Shown here: piece after piece, positions 15,985-24,505 of the stretch
Position numbering within the stretch: position 1 is the first letter of the stretch
Layout: each line of letters opens with the position of its first letter
Origin: Streptomyces sp. LS1784
GTDB lineage: Bacteria; Actinomycetota; Actinomycetes; Streptomycetales; Streptomycetaceae
DNA: 41,070 nt
Direction: 5' to 3'
Assembly (NCBI RefSeq): GCF_020103755.1
Contig: NZ_JAHSQD010000001.1
Location: 38,270-79,339 of the forward strand
Program-made: the position numbers and the translations under genes
The notes under the pieces: model-generated
Told to the model about the DNA's origin: nothing
Seen by the model: only the letters and a program-made list of their open reading frames with translations
Database searches by the model: none

Positions 15985-16620
15985 ACCATGACGAGACTCC
16001 TCGCCCACCGTGCCGGACGACTTCCTGCCCGTCTGCGTCCGCCGAGTGCGGTCACCGGATGCGGCGGCTGCGCTGGGCGGGTGTTCCAGCGGTAGAGCGT
16101 CCAGGCGCGTCGGATCAGGCAGCGGACGGTGACGATGACGCTGGCCAGGGCGATGAAGAACTCGACTGCGGTTCTTCGTCGCTTGGTGCAACGGCGGAGC
16201 TTGCCGAAGTTGTTCATCCAGGAGCTCGTGCGCTCGGCCACCCAGCGCCCGCCGGCCTGGACCGGGGGTGATGTGGCGCTTCCGTGTCGGCAGCCCTTGG
16301 CGTGACCTGCCTGCCGAGTTCGGGCCCCGGCGGAGCGGGTACGACCGGTTCCGGGCCGGTCGGGAACAGCGAGGCCGCAGCCCGTCGGCAGCGGCCGGAC
16401 TTCGCGGATTGCACTGGAGACGGTGGAACGGTCGACCCCGTACAACTGGGTGAGCGCCGCGTGCGGCAGCCCCAACCGCAGGTGCACCAACGGGACCGGG
16501 AGCCGGTCCACGAACACCGGCTTGCGAGAGGGGTCGGCCCCGGCAGCGCGCCGGTCCCCGCGGCGCCGCTCGCGCAGCGAGCCCTTGAAGTCGAGGACCA
16601 GGCAGGTGGGCGCTGAGGAA
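15985..16620 (-). mobile_element. Composite graveyard of IS5-family transposase pieces
   Basis: Three pieces are visible. At 16040-16262 (minus) is the C-terminal end GGRWVAERTSSWMNNFGKLR followed by FIALASVIVTVRCLIRRAW. At about 16268-16370 (plus, inverted) is an N-terminal piece MWRFRVGSPWRDLPAEFGP. At about 16340-16604 (minus) is a helix-turn-helix N-terminal domain containing VDRLPVPLVHLRLGLPHAAL and LYGVDRSTVSSAIREVRPL. The two minus-strand parts stay in one open frame with the central DDE core replaced. No intact terminal inverted repeats were identified. Nothing here can transpose by itself. Confidence 0.7.
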
Positions 16621-16662
16621 ATCCCGAGCGCGACCGCCCGCCTGTCCGTTAGCTTCACCTGT

Positions 16663-17184
16663 GTGGAAGAAGTGGATCTCCTGCCGCATCTGGACGGGAC
16701 GGAGCGCGGCGTCGTCGTGATGATGTGCGGCCTGTCCGGCGCGGGCAAGAGCACCTACGCGCAGGCCCTTGAGGGCCGCGGCTACACCAGGCTGTCGATC
16801 GACGAGGTGGTGTGGGAGCGCATCGGTCACGACGCGGCCGACCTCGACCCGGCAGAGTACGAGCGCCTCAAGTCCGCCGTCGAGCGGGAGCTGTGGGAAG
16901 AGCTGATCCGCTTGATGGAGGCGAAGCTCCCTGTTGTCATCGACTACAGCTTCTGGAGCCGGGCCACCCGGGACCGCTACAAGGCCGCGATCGAGACCCA
17001 TGGATGCCGATGGGAACTGATCCATCTCAAGGCCGATCTTGAAACCCTGCGACGCCGACTGGCGAGCCGCAACCAGCGGAACGACGCGAACAGCGTCACC
17101 GTCTCCGATGAACTCCTGGAACGCTACTTCGCCAACTTCGAGGAACCCACCGGCGAGGGAGAGCGCGTCATCGTCCAGGAATAG
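16663..17184 (+). CDS. P-loop AAA-type ATPase/kinase
   Basis: 173 residues. Walker A GLSGAGKST is at 23-31, preceded by GVVVMMCG; a later strand VVIDYSFWSRATRDRYKAAI and a lid-like Arg-rich segment (LETLRRRLASRNQRND) make it a small zeta-toxin/AAA_33-like nucleoside or sugar kinase fold. The start is taken as the GTG at 16663; no ribosome site precedes it, but TTAGCT lies at about the -10 distance, which suggests a leaderless mRNA. The frame continues upstream into the IS relics, so the original N-terminus or promoter may have been replaced. Substrate (small molecule, or a toxin-like phosphotransferase role) unknown. Confidence 0.85.
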   Translation: MEEVDLLPHLDGTERGVVVMMCGLSGAGKSTYAQALEGRGYTRLSIDEVVWERIGHDAADLDPAEYERLKSAVERELWEELIRLMEAKLPVVIDYSFWSRATRDRYKAAIETHGCRWELIHLKADLETLRRRLASRNQRNDANSVTVSDELLERYFANFEEPTGEGERVIVQE

Positions 17185-17231
17185 CTCCCCGGGCCGTAAC
17201 CATCGTCTGACTGCTCGCCCAGGACAGGCAG

Positions 17232-17456
17232 GTGGGGGAGTCCATCGCCCGCCTGCGCCCGCTGCCCGGCGTGCGGGCCGCGACCGACCTGGCCGGACTG
17301 CTGTTTCGGCAGGGGCGCTTTGCCGAGGCCGTTGACGTCCTTCCCGATGTGGCCGCCCAGCGGGAGGGAGAGCAGCGCTTCTGGACGGGCTGGGAGGAGC
17401 GCAAGAAGGCTGCCGCCGGCGGCGACGAGGGGCGCAGCGAGGAGTCGTCGTTCTGA
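17232..17456 (+). CDS. Short unknown protein, possibly a C-terminal fragment
   Basis: 74-residue frame (VGESIARLRPLPGVRAATDL, then LAGLLFRQGRFAEAVDVL) with helical, TPR-like character and a charged tail (GWEERKKAAAGG). It looks coding but the start is weak and a stop lies just upstream in frame, so it may be the end of a larger broken gene. It is 47 bases after the kinase gene and on the same strand. No function assigned. Confidence 0.4.
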   Translation: MGESIARLRPLPGVRAATDLAGLLFRQGRFAEAVDVLPDVAAQREGEQRFWTGWEERKKAAAGGDEGRSEESSF

Positions 17457-18003
17457 CGGTACGTTGGACCGTTTGTCAGGCTTCGAGTTTGGGTGGCGGC
17501 GGTCAGGGGTGCCCAGGAGGCCGCTGCCGCGCCTCGGGGCGGGCCGAACCCTCCCGATTGCATGTCCATGTCGGAAAATTGGCCTACAGAAAGCCCCCTT
17601 CTAGCGCCTTTCGGTACGTGGTTGGTATGAAGGGTTGGCTGGTCGGCTGATAGGGCGCCAGGGGCCCTTCTGGCGATTTTGATCATGGTCGACATCGTTC
17701 CGGCCACGCTCAGGACCGGCACGAGGCCGCACCGGGCGCCGACCCGGCCCTCCAATCCCGGCCTGAGGTGCCGAGGGTCCGGAAGCCCCTCAATCCCGGA
17801 ACCGGTATGACCGCCGCCGCACACTTGTCGGTTCCGCCATCCGGCCGGTGCACGGTTCGGTAGACGTACGGGACGGTGCTGCCGGGGAAGACGACGACTC
17901 CTTCCTCCTCGACGGACTGTTCGCCGGCGATGGCGCGCAGCCGGGTGCCGGCATCGGCCGACAACTGCGGTTGGGGGAGGCCGGCGGTGTCGGCTCACCG
18001 CTC
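17457..18003. other. Intergenic region with a weak terminator, no clear gene
   Basis: A small hairpin CGCCAG/CTGGCG followed by ATTTT sits at 17656-17680 and could end rightward transcription. A leftward frame at about 17720-17964 reads GTRLRAIAGEQSVEEEGVVV and may be part of a decayed gene, but it has no recognisable family or convincing start. Nothing else was seen. Confidence 0.4.
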
Positions 18004-18240
18004 TCACATGCGGACCAGGGTGCGGGGGTCGAAGGGCTCGCGGTCCCAGCCGTGGGTGGAGAAGCCCCGTCCCCCGGACAGGTAGAGGATCAGAGCAGCG
18101 TGGGAGGTCGGGAACATCGGCAGCGGCAGCGCGTCGGCCGGGGTCCAGGTGACGGCGAGGTGCTTGCCCGGCTCGGTGTTCGTCAGCTCGCCGCGCCAGG
18201 CGGTGGCGAGGAACACCGACAGCAGGAACCGTGAGCTCAT
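18004..18240 (-). pseudogene. C-terminal piece of a NUDIX hydrolase
   Basis: The leftward frame reads RFLLSVFLATAWRGELTNTE, then PGKHLAVTWTPADALPLPMF and ALILYLSGGRGFSTHGWD. This is the post-NUDIX-box half of a MutT-like protein, with the usual E-P-x-K (EPGK) and W-x-x-x-x-LP features. The NUDIX box is absent: the frame runs at about 18235 into the oppositely oriented NUDIX fragment, so the two are joined head to head. Confidence 0.6.
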
Positions 18241-18617
18241 TGACCTGGCCCGCGTAGACGGATACGACGCCTTCTGTGTGGGTGCACTCATCGTCCGCCA
18301 CGGTCGGCTCCTGATGCTCCGACATACGACCTCGGACTCCTGGGCCGGTCGCTGGGAACCGCCCGGCGGCGGCGTCGAGACCGGCGAATCCCTCGCCGAA
18401 GCTCTCGCACGTGAGGTCCAGGAAAGAGGCCGGGCCGGCCATCGCCGGCGCGCTGTACATCGGGCACCTGGACTACCCGGCTCGCGAGAACCCCTTGCTG
18501 CCCGCCAGCAGGGGGTTCTTCTTCGCCGCCGAGGAACCGCCCGGTCACTGGCCGGTCCGGATCAACCAGACAGAACACGATCGCTTCGCCTGGTCCAGGC
18601 CTGGCCGTGTCCGGTAG
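18228..18617 (+). pseudogene. NUDIX hydrolase with one-base frameshift
   Basis: The rightward frame reads DLARVDGYDAFCVGALIVRH, then LLMLRHTTSDSWAGRWEPPG and GGVETGESLAEALAREVQE, i.e. up to the middle of the NUDIX box. In the run GGAAAGAGG at about 18421 an extra A shifts the frame; the next frame continues EAGPAIAGALYIGHLDYPAR and FFFAAEEPPGHWPV to a stop at 18617. Removing one A would give a normal MutT-like protein. No start codon fits the N-terminus, which abuts the leftward NUDIX piece. Inactive unless the shift is a sequencing error. Confidence 0.7.
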
Positions 18618-18763
18618 ACACGGCCTGACCTCTGTGCTCTCGTTACCCGGCGGCTGTCGCTTACGTCCCGGAGTGCATTCGAGCCCTGGTGAGAGCCTGT
18701 TGTCGAAGGTCACTCTTGATCATGGGACTGTCCGGATCGGTGTTGCCCGCCAGAATGATCGGT

Positions 18764-19477
18764 ATGACGGTCCGTGGAGTGCTGTTCGATGTCGATGGGA
18801 CCCTGTATGCGTACGAGGAGGCCGAGGAGGCCGGTCTTCACGAGCACTTGGTTGCCGAAGGGCTCTCCGACCGGTTCGCGTCGCCAGCGGAGGCGCTGCG
18901 TGTGTGGCGGGAAGTCAGGGAGGAGGAGTACCCGCGGTTCCTGAGCGGCGAGTTGACGTTCGCCGCCCAGAAGGCCGCACGGATACGGCGATTTCTCGCA
19001 CAGGCCGGGGTGGTCGGCGCACTTGAGTTGACGGACGAGGCGGCTACGGCGTGGTTCGCGAGCTATGCGTTGCGGAGGGATGCGGGCCGGCGGGCGTTCG
19101 ACGATGCTCAGCCGGCGCTGGGCGCGTTGGCGGGTCGATTCCGGCTCGGCGTCGTTTCGAACTCGGTGACCGCGCACCAGCGCGCGAAGCTGGATGCGAT
19201 CGGGCTACTCGGTTACTTTACGGAGCCGTTGGTCTGCTCCCAAGAACACGGTTCCGCCAAGCCGGCGGAGAGCATCTTCCTTGCGGGCTGCGAGGCCCTG
19301 GGGTTGGCGCCCGCCGAGGTGGCCTACGTGGGTGATGACTACGAGAAGGACGCGGTCGGGGCGCGGGATGCAGGGTTGCAGGCCATCTGGCTGGACCGCT
19401 CGGCTTCCGGAGGTTCCGGTGCCGTGGACGCCGGTATCCGGGTGATCGCCTCGTTGACGGAGCTGATGAGTTTGTGA
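18764..19477 (+). CDS. HAD-superfamily hydrolase (phosphatase)
   Basis: 237 residues from ATG MTVRGVLFDVDGTLYAY (another in-frame ATG nine bases earlier would add MIG). All four HAD motifs are present: DVDGT (nucleophile D9, acid/base D11), VVSNS (motif II), the Lys in GSAKPAESIF (motif III) and YVGDDYEKDAVGARDAG (motif IV). The alpha-helical cap between residues 15 and 95 makes it subclass IA, as in haloacid dehalogenase or phosphoglycolate phosphatase-like enzymes. Cytoplasmic; substrate unknown. It stands alone, with a decayed NUDIX gene upstream and IS remnants downstream. Confidence 0.9.
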   Translation: MTVRGVLFDVDGTLYAYEEAEEAGLHEHLVAEGLSDRFASPAEALRVWREVREEEYPRFLSGELTFAAQKAARIRRFLAQAGVVGALELTDEAATAWFASYALRRDAGRRAFDDAQPALGALAGRFRLGVVSNSVTAHQRAKLDAIGLLGYFTEPLVCSQEHGSAKPAESIFLAGCEALGLAPAEVAYVGDDYEKDAVGARDAGLQAIWLDRSASGGSGAVDAGIRVIASLTELMSL

Positions 19478-19549
19478 TCCAGTGCCGGTTTCGGATCTGC
19501 TCGGTCCGTCTGAGCAGGGAAAAGGGCACTGCCGGGGTGGATATGGAGC

Positions 19550-19843
19550 GTGAGCGAGACCGAGGACCAAGACGAGGCCCTGCCGGAGCTCCGCGATCTG
19601 TGCGGCACGGTGATCTCCGACGGAAGCGAGTACCACGCCCTCGTGCGGGACTCCTCGGTCACCCACCGCACCGACCCGCGCCTCGACGGCAAGAGATTCA
19701 TCACCGCCTGCTCTCCGGAGCACGGACGGCAGTTGATCGAGCAGTACCAGGACCGGCCGTTCGTGGAGGCCGAGTTGCAGGCAGGCAAGACTGGCCGGGC
19801 ATTGCTGGAGCGCCCGTCCATCGCACGCCCTACCTTCAGGTGA
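19550..19843 (+). CDS. Unknown protein, 3' end replaced by a transposase fragment
   Basis: 97 codons from GTG: VSETEDQDEALPELRDLCGT, ISDGSEYHALVRDSSVTHRT and DPRLDGKRFITACSPEHGRQ. The first about 90 residues look like a genuine Streptomyces protein; the last part (LERPSIARPTFR) lies in sequence that in another frame is the IS1182 transposase. The gene has therefore probably lost its original C-terminus. No family recognised and no catalytic motif seen. Confidence 0.55.
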   Translation: MSETEDQDEALPELRDLCGTVISDGSEYHALVRDSSVTHRTDPRLDGKRFITACSPEHGRQLIEQYQDRPFVEAELQAGKTGRALLERPSIARPTFR

Positions 19844-20256
19844 AGTTCTCCAAGAAGGACTGCGGCCAGTGCTCGCTCAAGGCAGCCTGCACCCGCAGCG
19901 ACGGCCGTGTCCTGACCTTCCTGCCCCGCGAACTCCTGGACATCCAGTCCGAGTCCCGGACCGAGCAGCAGACCCAGGAGTGGCTGTCGCGGTACTCCCT
20001 GCGGGCCGGAGTTGAGAGCACCATCAACGAGTTCGTCAACGGCCACGGCATGCGCCAGTGCCGTTACCGCAGCGATGACAAGGCCCACGTCCAGCACGTC
20101 CTGACTGCCATCGCGGTCAACCTCGAACGCATCGGCTCTCAGCTGCCCCCCGCGCCGAAGCCCCGGCCCAGGACCCCGACCGCCTTGCAGGAATTCCTCG
20201 ACCGCAGCATCCCCCGGCGGCGGTCCTGGCGCGCCGCCACCCACCCCACAGGCTGA
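19815..20256 (+). pseudogene. IS1182-family transposase, C-terminal fragment
   Basis: The frame ending at 20256 reads YLQVKFSKKDCGQCSLKAAC, then FLPRELLDIQSESRTEQQTQ and AGVESTINEFVNGHGMRQCR, closing HVLTAIAVNLERIG. The Cys-rich KKDCGQCSLKAAC segment and the E-x2-I/N-x-F (ESTINEF) catalytic-Glu motif are hallmarks of IS1182 transposases. About two thirds of the protein (N-terminus and first two Asp motifs) is missing. Confidence 0.8.
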
Positions 20257-20280
20257 CTTGATCCGAATTCTTGAGCGCAG

Positions 20281-20597
20281 ACCCCCTGCTTCAGCTGGGG
20301 GTTGGCTCTTGCTGTGCCGGAGCCGCGAAGCGGCGCGATCGAGCTGGTGGAGGCGAAGCGGGAGTTCCCGTGGCTCGAACTCATAGTGGCTCCGGGCGTG
20401 AAAGTGCTCACCCACTGGCGGCTACGGACCGTAGTCTCCCTCACGGCCCGACGAGTCCCATCAGGGCGTGGAGACCTCGCCGCGAGGCGGTCCGTGAAGC
20501 GCCGACCACCGGCGACGCGCGCACGCACGGGGCGAAGTTCTTGCGCGGCACGCGCGGCCGGAATCCCCGTGCCTTAGCACGGGGAGGAAGTCAAGCA
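20281..20597 (+). mobile_element. IS200/IS605-type end without transposase
   Basis: An about 315-base noncoding piece bounded by hairpins: ACCCCC/GGGGGT at 20281-20302, and CCCCGTGC-CTTA-GCACGGGG at 20565-20584, followed by AGGAAGTCAA. The second hairpin plus GGAAGTCAA matches the right end of Streptomyces IS605/TnpB elements as I remember it, which in intact elements is also the 3' part of the guide (omega/reRNA). No TnpA or TnpB frame is present. The right boundary abuts, and supplies the stop codon of, the SnoaL-like gene. It is either a deletion relic or a small non-autonomous element. Confidence 0.55.
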
Positions 20598-21061
20598 GTC
20601 GGGGCGGGGAGTCGCTCGGTGTCGGCGCCGAAGGGGAGGAAGACGGTGCGGCCGGCGAGGAGCCAGGCGCCGTCGATCTTGCGGAAGGTGTCCTCGTAGT
20701 GGCCGACGTTGGCCGGGAGCCTGGGCTCGATCATTCCGCCCGCGTAGCCGTCGACCCGGTACGTCGTCAGGTACGAGACGGCCCGCGCCGTCGTCTCGGA
20801 CTCCACCGTGACCAGGATGTTTGTCATCAGACGACGGGACAGCCTGTCCGCCGGGCGGGAGGCGAAGTAGCGGCGCAGGGCCTCGCGTCCCTCGATGCGC
20901 CGGTCCCCGTAGGGCCAGTGCCAGAAGCCGTCCGAGGTGAACAGCTCGGCCACCGAGCTCGGGTCACCGAGGTCGAGGCGGTGGATGAAGTCCACGATGA
21001 TGCGCTCGCAGGCGCGTTCCGCGAGCATCCGCTCGACCGGGGGAATGATCTTGTCGTCCAT
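20591..21061 (-). CDS. SnoaL-like (NTF2-fold) protein
   Basis: 156 residues from ATG MDDKIIPPVERMLAERACER with GAAAGGGG ahead of it. IIVDFIHRLDLGDPSSVAEL then FTSDGFWHWPYG, REALRRYFASRP and a final GHYEDTFRKIDGAWLLAGRT are the typical strands and helices of SnoaL-like/ring-hydroxylating-dioxygenase-beta-like NTF2 folds. Such proteins act as cyclases, isomerases, hydratases or plain ligand binders and often come with polyketide genes, but none is nearby. The end (RLPAPTA) stops inside the IS605-type end, so a few native C-terminal residues may have been lost. Confidence 0.85.
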   Translation of the reverse strand: MDDKIIPPVERMLAERACERIIVDFIHRLDLGDPSSVAELFTSDGFWHWPYGDRRIEGREALRRYFASRPADRLSRRLMTNILVTVESETTARAVSYLTTYRVDGYAGGMIEPRLPANVGHYEDTFRKIDGAWLLAGRTVFLPFGADTERLPAPTA

Positions 21062-21235
21062 GCCCCTTTCTACCAGTGCTAACGGGCTCCAGGGCAACGA
21101 GTTTTCCGCACCAGCCCTGGCAGAGCGCGCTCTTGGCCCCGCCCTCCCCAGCCGATTTACGAGCGGACGAACGAGCAGCATGCCTGGTCGGAATCGACCA
21201 GCCGCATCACCCTCAGTGGATCACTCTCCCAGGCC

Positions 21236-21640
21236 TCAGCCCTGTTCGATTTCGACAGCCAGTGAGTTCCTACGACCGTTCCCCGCCACGGGCATGGAGC
21301 CGAGCGCCGGCCCGAACTCGCCTGAGCGGTCGATCCCAGTGCGGACGCCGCGCGCCCTCTCGTAGGCCGCCCGCGCCGAGGCACTCGGCCAAAACGCTGC
21401 AGCGGCAAGAGACTCCGCGAGGCCGCCGATCGGGTCGCTGCGGTTGGTCGCCAAGCCCGCCTCCAGGAAGCGGTCCCGGGCCGACCAGAAGCCGAGCAGC
21501 ACGTCGCCCAACACGGGCGCATCACTCGAAGTATCCACGTTCAAGACTGATCTCAACCCTTCTCGAAGGTAGAGCCGGATCTCTGGGTACCGTTTCCGTC
21601 CGCCTTGGTGCAGGTGGGGTTGTCTGTGTAGGCGGCACGT
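21236..21640 (-). CDS. Unknown leftward frame, weakly supported
   Basis: The frame ending at 21236 carries coding-looking sequence YPEIRLYLREGLRSVLNVDT, APVLGDVLLGFWSARDRFLE and AEAG/ATNRSDPIGGLAESLA, with balanced composition unlike the Arg/Pro-rich noise around it. No start codon with a ribosome site is evident, and the frame upstream (to about 22000) loses coding character, so this is probably the 3' part of a broken gene. I do not recognise it. The remainder of 21641-22001 shows nothing I can name. Confidence 0.35.
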   Translation of the reverse strand, partial: TCRLHRQPHLHQGGRKRYPEIRLYLREGLRSVLNVDTSSDAPVLGDVLLGFWSARDRFLEAGLATNRSDPIGGLAESLAAAAFWPSASARAAYERARGVRTGIDRSGEFGPALGSMPVAGNGRRNSLAVEIEQG

Positions 21641-22001
21641 CGTGGTCAGGCGGACCAGGTAGCCGAGGACTCGGTGGATCGCCTCACCGTCTGGGTCACG
21701 GCGGAGAAGGACCGCGCCGATGCCGGGTCCGGAACGGAAGGCGCACGCCCTGTGGGTGCGCGTGTGTCTCAGCGCAGTGCGATGCCGTGTCGGTCCGGGC
21801 GCAGGGCACGACCCGGACGAGGTCGAGTGGCTCGCGGGCGCCGAGACGGTCTGTGAGTGCGGCGGCCAGGTCCGGGGGCAGCCGGTGAGGTGGAGGGGAA
21901 GCTCGGTCTCGCGGGCGGCCGGCGGGGACGGGTGGTGGGTGTCGGGAACCGTGCTTTCCGGGGACCGGACCTCCTGGGGCCCGGTCCCCCGGGGAGCCGG
22001 A

Positions 22002-23429
22002 TCAGCCGGCGACGGCCGCTTCGGGAATGGTGGCGGCCTTGGCGGCGAGGGCGAGGCCGTAGCGGCGCAGGAGGAGGACGGCGGTGGTGGCGAGACCGAT
22101 GAGCAGGCCGAGCCAGAGGCCGCGCGTCTCGCCGCCGAGGGGGTAGGCGAGCAGCCAGGCCGCGGGCAGGCCGACGAGCCAGTAGCCGATGAGGGTGATG
22201 CGGAAGCCGCTCCTGGTGTCGTCGAGGCCGCGCAACAGGCCGACGCCGATGTTCTGGGCGCAGTCGAAGAACTGTAGGACGGCGACGACGGCCAGCAGGC
22301 CGGTGGCGATCTCCAGTCCCTGCTGGTCGGCCGCCGAGCCGGCGTCGAAGTAGGGCCGCAGGACGAGGTCGGGGACGACGAGGTAGGCAATGCCGACGAG
22401 GGTGGTGACGACGGCGCCGCAGGCGAGGGCGGTGTTCTTGATCCGGCGGGCGACGGCGTACTCGCCGAGGGCGAGCTCCCGACTGACGTTGATGGACGCC
22501 GCGTGCGAGAGGCCGACAGCGACCTGGAAGACGATGTAGATCAGCTGGTTGACGGCGGTGTGGGCGGCGAGCGCGGCGGCGCCGAAGCTGCCGGCGAGCA
22601 GTGCGGTGACGGAGAAGAATCCGGCCTCGGAGCCGTAGGTGGCGGCGATCGGGGCACCGAGGCCGAGCAGGCGGCGTACGGTGGCCGCGTCGGCACGCCA
22701 GAAGTCCAGGCTCAGCAGCGGCGCCAGCTGCGGGTCGCGGCGGGCGGAGCCGTAGAGGGCGAGGAAGGAGAGCAGGTAGACGCTGCTGGTGGCGACGCCG
22801 ATGCCGGTGAGGCCGAGCTTGGGCATGCCCCAGGTGCCGTGGATGAAAATCCAGTTGAGCCCGGCGTTGACGGCGACGGAGGCGATGGTGATCTGCAGCA
22901 GCGCCTGGGGGCGGCGCATGCCGACGGTGAACTGACGGATCGCCTGGAACCAGAGGCAGGGCAGCAGACCCGGCGCCAGCGCGGCGAGCATGCCCTGAGC
23001 GCGGTGGGCGACGGCGGCGTCCTGACCGAGCCAGGTTGCGGCCTGGCCGATGAGGACCATCAGGACGGCGCCGGCGAGGCCGGCGAGCGTGGCGGCCGCC
23101 ATTGCCGCCCGCACCAGGTCTCGTACGTCGTCGTCGCCCGTGCTCTCGTCCTTGGAGCCCTGGGCCCGTTCGGCGCGGGCCGCGGCTGCCGCGACCTGGT
23201 TGCCGACGGAGGTGACGAGCCCGACGCCCATGGTCCGCAGCTGGTTGAAGATGACCAGCGCGAGGCCGCCGGCCGCCAGGGCCTCGGTCCCGAGGACGCC
23301 CATCATGATGGTGTCGGTGGTGGTGAGGGCGACCTGGGCGAGCTGGGTGAGGGCGAGCGGGACGGCGAGGGCGGCGAGTGCGCGGCTGTCGCGGGCGAGA
23401 GTGGCTAGCTGCTGCATCGTGGGTGTCAC
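22002..23429 (-). CDS. MATE-family efflux transporter (probable metallophore exporter)
   Basis: 475 residues from GTG (VTPTMQQLATLARDSRALAA), 12 bases after the preceding gene's stop. About twelve hydrophobic helices; MATE hallmarks include LALTQLAQVALTTTDTIMMG in helix 1 and the inverted repeat half with AAALAAHTAVNQLIYIVFQV. An acidic loop (SKDESTGDDDVRD, about 93-105) follows the third helix. MATE proteins export cationic or polar small molecules using Na+ or H+ gradients. As the last gene of the iron-box-controlled biosynthetic operon, it is the obvious exporter of the product. Family assignment is firm, substrate inferred. MATE rather than MFS export distinguishes this locus from the staphyloferrin B system (MFS exporter SbnD). 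Confidence 0.9.
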   Translation of the reverse strand: MTPTMQQLATLARDSRALAALAVPLALTQLAQVALTTTDTIMMGVLGTEALAAGGLALVIFNQLRTMGVGLVTSVGNQVAAAAARAERAQGSKDESTGDDDVRDLVRAAMAAATLAGLAGAVLMVLIGQAATWLGQDAAVAHRAQGMLAALAPGLLPCLWFQAIRQFTVGMRRPQALLQITIASVAVNAGLNWIFIHGTWGMPKLGLTGIGVATSSVYLLSFLALYGSARRDPQLAPLLSLDFWRADAATVRRLLGLGAPIAATYGSEAGFFSVTALLAGSFGAAALAAHTAVNQLIYIVFQVAVGLSHAASINVSRELALGEYAVARRIKNTALACGAVVTTLVGIAYLVVPDLVLRPYFDAGSAADQQGLEIATGLLAVVAVLQFFDCAQNIGVGLLRGLDDTRSGFRITLIGYWLVGLPAAWLLAYPLGGETRGLWLGLLIGLATTAVLLLRRYGLALAAKAATIPEAAVAG

Positions 23430-23441
23430 GTTTCTCGGAAG

Positions 23442-24473
23442 TCAGGGCCTGCGGACTTTGGTGAGCGTCTCGTCGATGTCGGCCTCCACGGCCTCGTCGA
23501 GCAGTGCGCGGGCGTTCATCCAGTCATCGTTGAAGACGGTGTCCATGTACTTCTCGCCACCGTCGTTGATGAAGGCGACCATAACGGCATCCGGCGCCAG
23601 GGTCTGCAGGCGGTTCAGGGCCTCGTGGACGACGCCCCCGGCGGAGCCGCCGATGAGCAGGCCGGTTCGGCGGGCGACGACGCGGGCGGTTGCGAAGGCT
23701 TCGATGTCGCCGACCTTCACTCCCTCGTCGATGAGGTCGTAGTCGACCAGCAGCCCGATGGTGGCTCCCTCCGGGGTGCCGGTGCCGGACTGGTAGTAGT
23801 CGTGGGCGGGCGGCCCGAAGGCGATCGAACCCTTCGGCTCGACGCCCACGACGGCGACGTCGGGCACGGACTTCTTGAGCTCGCGGGCGGTCCCGCACAG
23901 TCCGCCGCCGGTGCCGACCGCGCCGATCAGCACGTCGACCCGGTTGTCGAGGGCCTGGGCGATCTCGCGGCCGACGGCGTAGTAGCCGACCGCGTTGCTG
24001 GGGTTGTTGTGCTGCTCGGTGAAGAAGGTGTTGTCCTTGCCGCGGGCCATCTCCTCGGCGAGTTCCTCGCGGGCCGCGGTGTGGAGTTCCTCGCCGTCGG
24101 TGTCGGCGTCGACGTGGACGAGTTCGGTGCCCATCGCCTTCATGCCGCGCAGTTTGTCGGCGGCGGCGTGGTTGTCGACGACGGCGGTGAAGCGGTAGCC
24201 GCGTTCGGCGGCGACCACGGCCAGGCCCAGGCCGGTGTTGCCGGAGGTGGACTCGATGATGTGACCGCCCTCGCGCAGGTCGCCGCGCTCCTCGGCGTCG
24301 AGGACCATCTGGCGGGCCATGCGGATCTTGGCACTACCGGTGGGGTTGAACATCTCCAGCTTGAGGAGGAGCCGGGCGCCGGTGTCGGCGCGGGCGAGTT
24401 CGAACAGCGGGGTGCAGCCGATGAGGTCGGACATCCGGCTGACCACCGGGGGGCGGTTCAGGGCGTCGGTCAT
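23442..24473 (-). CDS. SbnA-like PLP synthase (O-phosphoserine-dependent, cysteine-synthase fold)
   Basis: 343 residues from ATG MTDALNRPPVVSRMSDLIGC. Fold-type II PLP enzyme: Schiff-base Lys49 in NPTGSAKIRMA, substrate loop STSGNTG (75-81), phosphate loop GTGGG (187-191). In cysteine synthases the first motif reads GSVKDR/K; here GSAKIR, as in SbnA-like enzymes that add an amino acid's amine, not sulfide, to O-phosphoserine-derived aminoacrylate. SbnA joins Glu to give N-(2-amino-2-carboxyethyl)-Glu; relatives in EDDS- and aspergillomarasmine-type pathways are thought to use Asp. The nucleophile here cannot be read from sequence. Co-operonic with the SbnB-like, decarboxylase and hydroxylase genes. 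Confidence 0.88.
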   Translation of the reverse strand: MTDALNRPPVVSRMSDLIGCTPLFELARADTGARLLLKLEMFNPTGSAKIRMARQMVLDAEERGDLREGGHIIESTSGNTGLGLAVVAAERGYRFTAVVDNHAAADKLRGMKAMGTELVHVDADTDGEELHTAAREELAEEMARGKDNTFFTEQHNNPSNAVGYYAVGREIAQALDNRVDVLIGAVGTGGGLCGTARELKKSVPDVAVVGVEPKGSIAFGPPAHDYYQSGTGTPEGATIGLLVDYDLIDEGVKVGDIEAFATARVVARRTGLLIGGSAGGVVHEALNRLQTLAPDAVMVAFINDGGEKYMDTVFNDDWMNARALLDEAVEADIDETLTKVRRP

Positions 24474-24505
24474 GGTGGGGCTCCGTGGGGACGGCGGGGC
24501 GGGGG

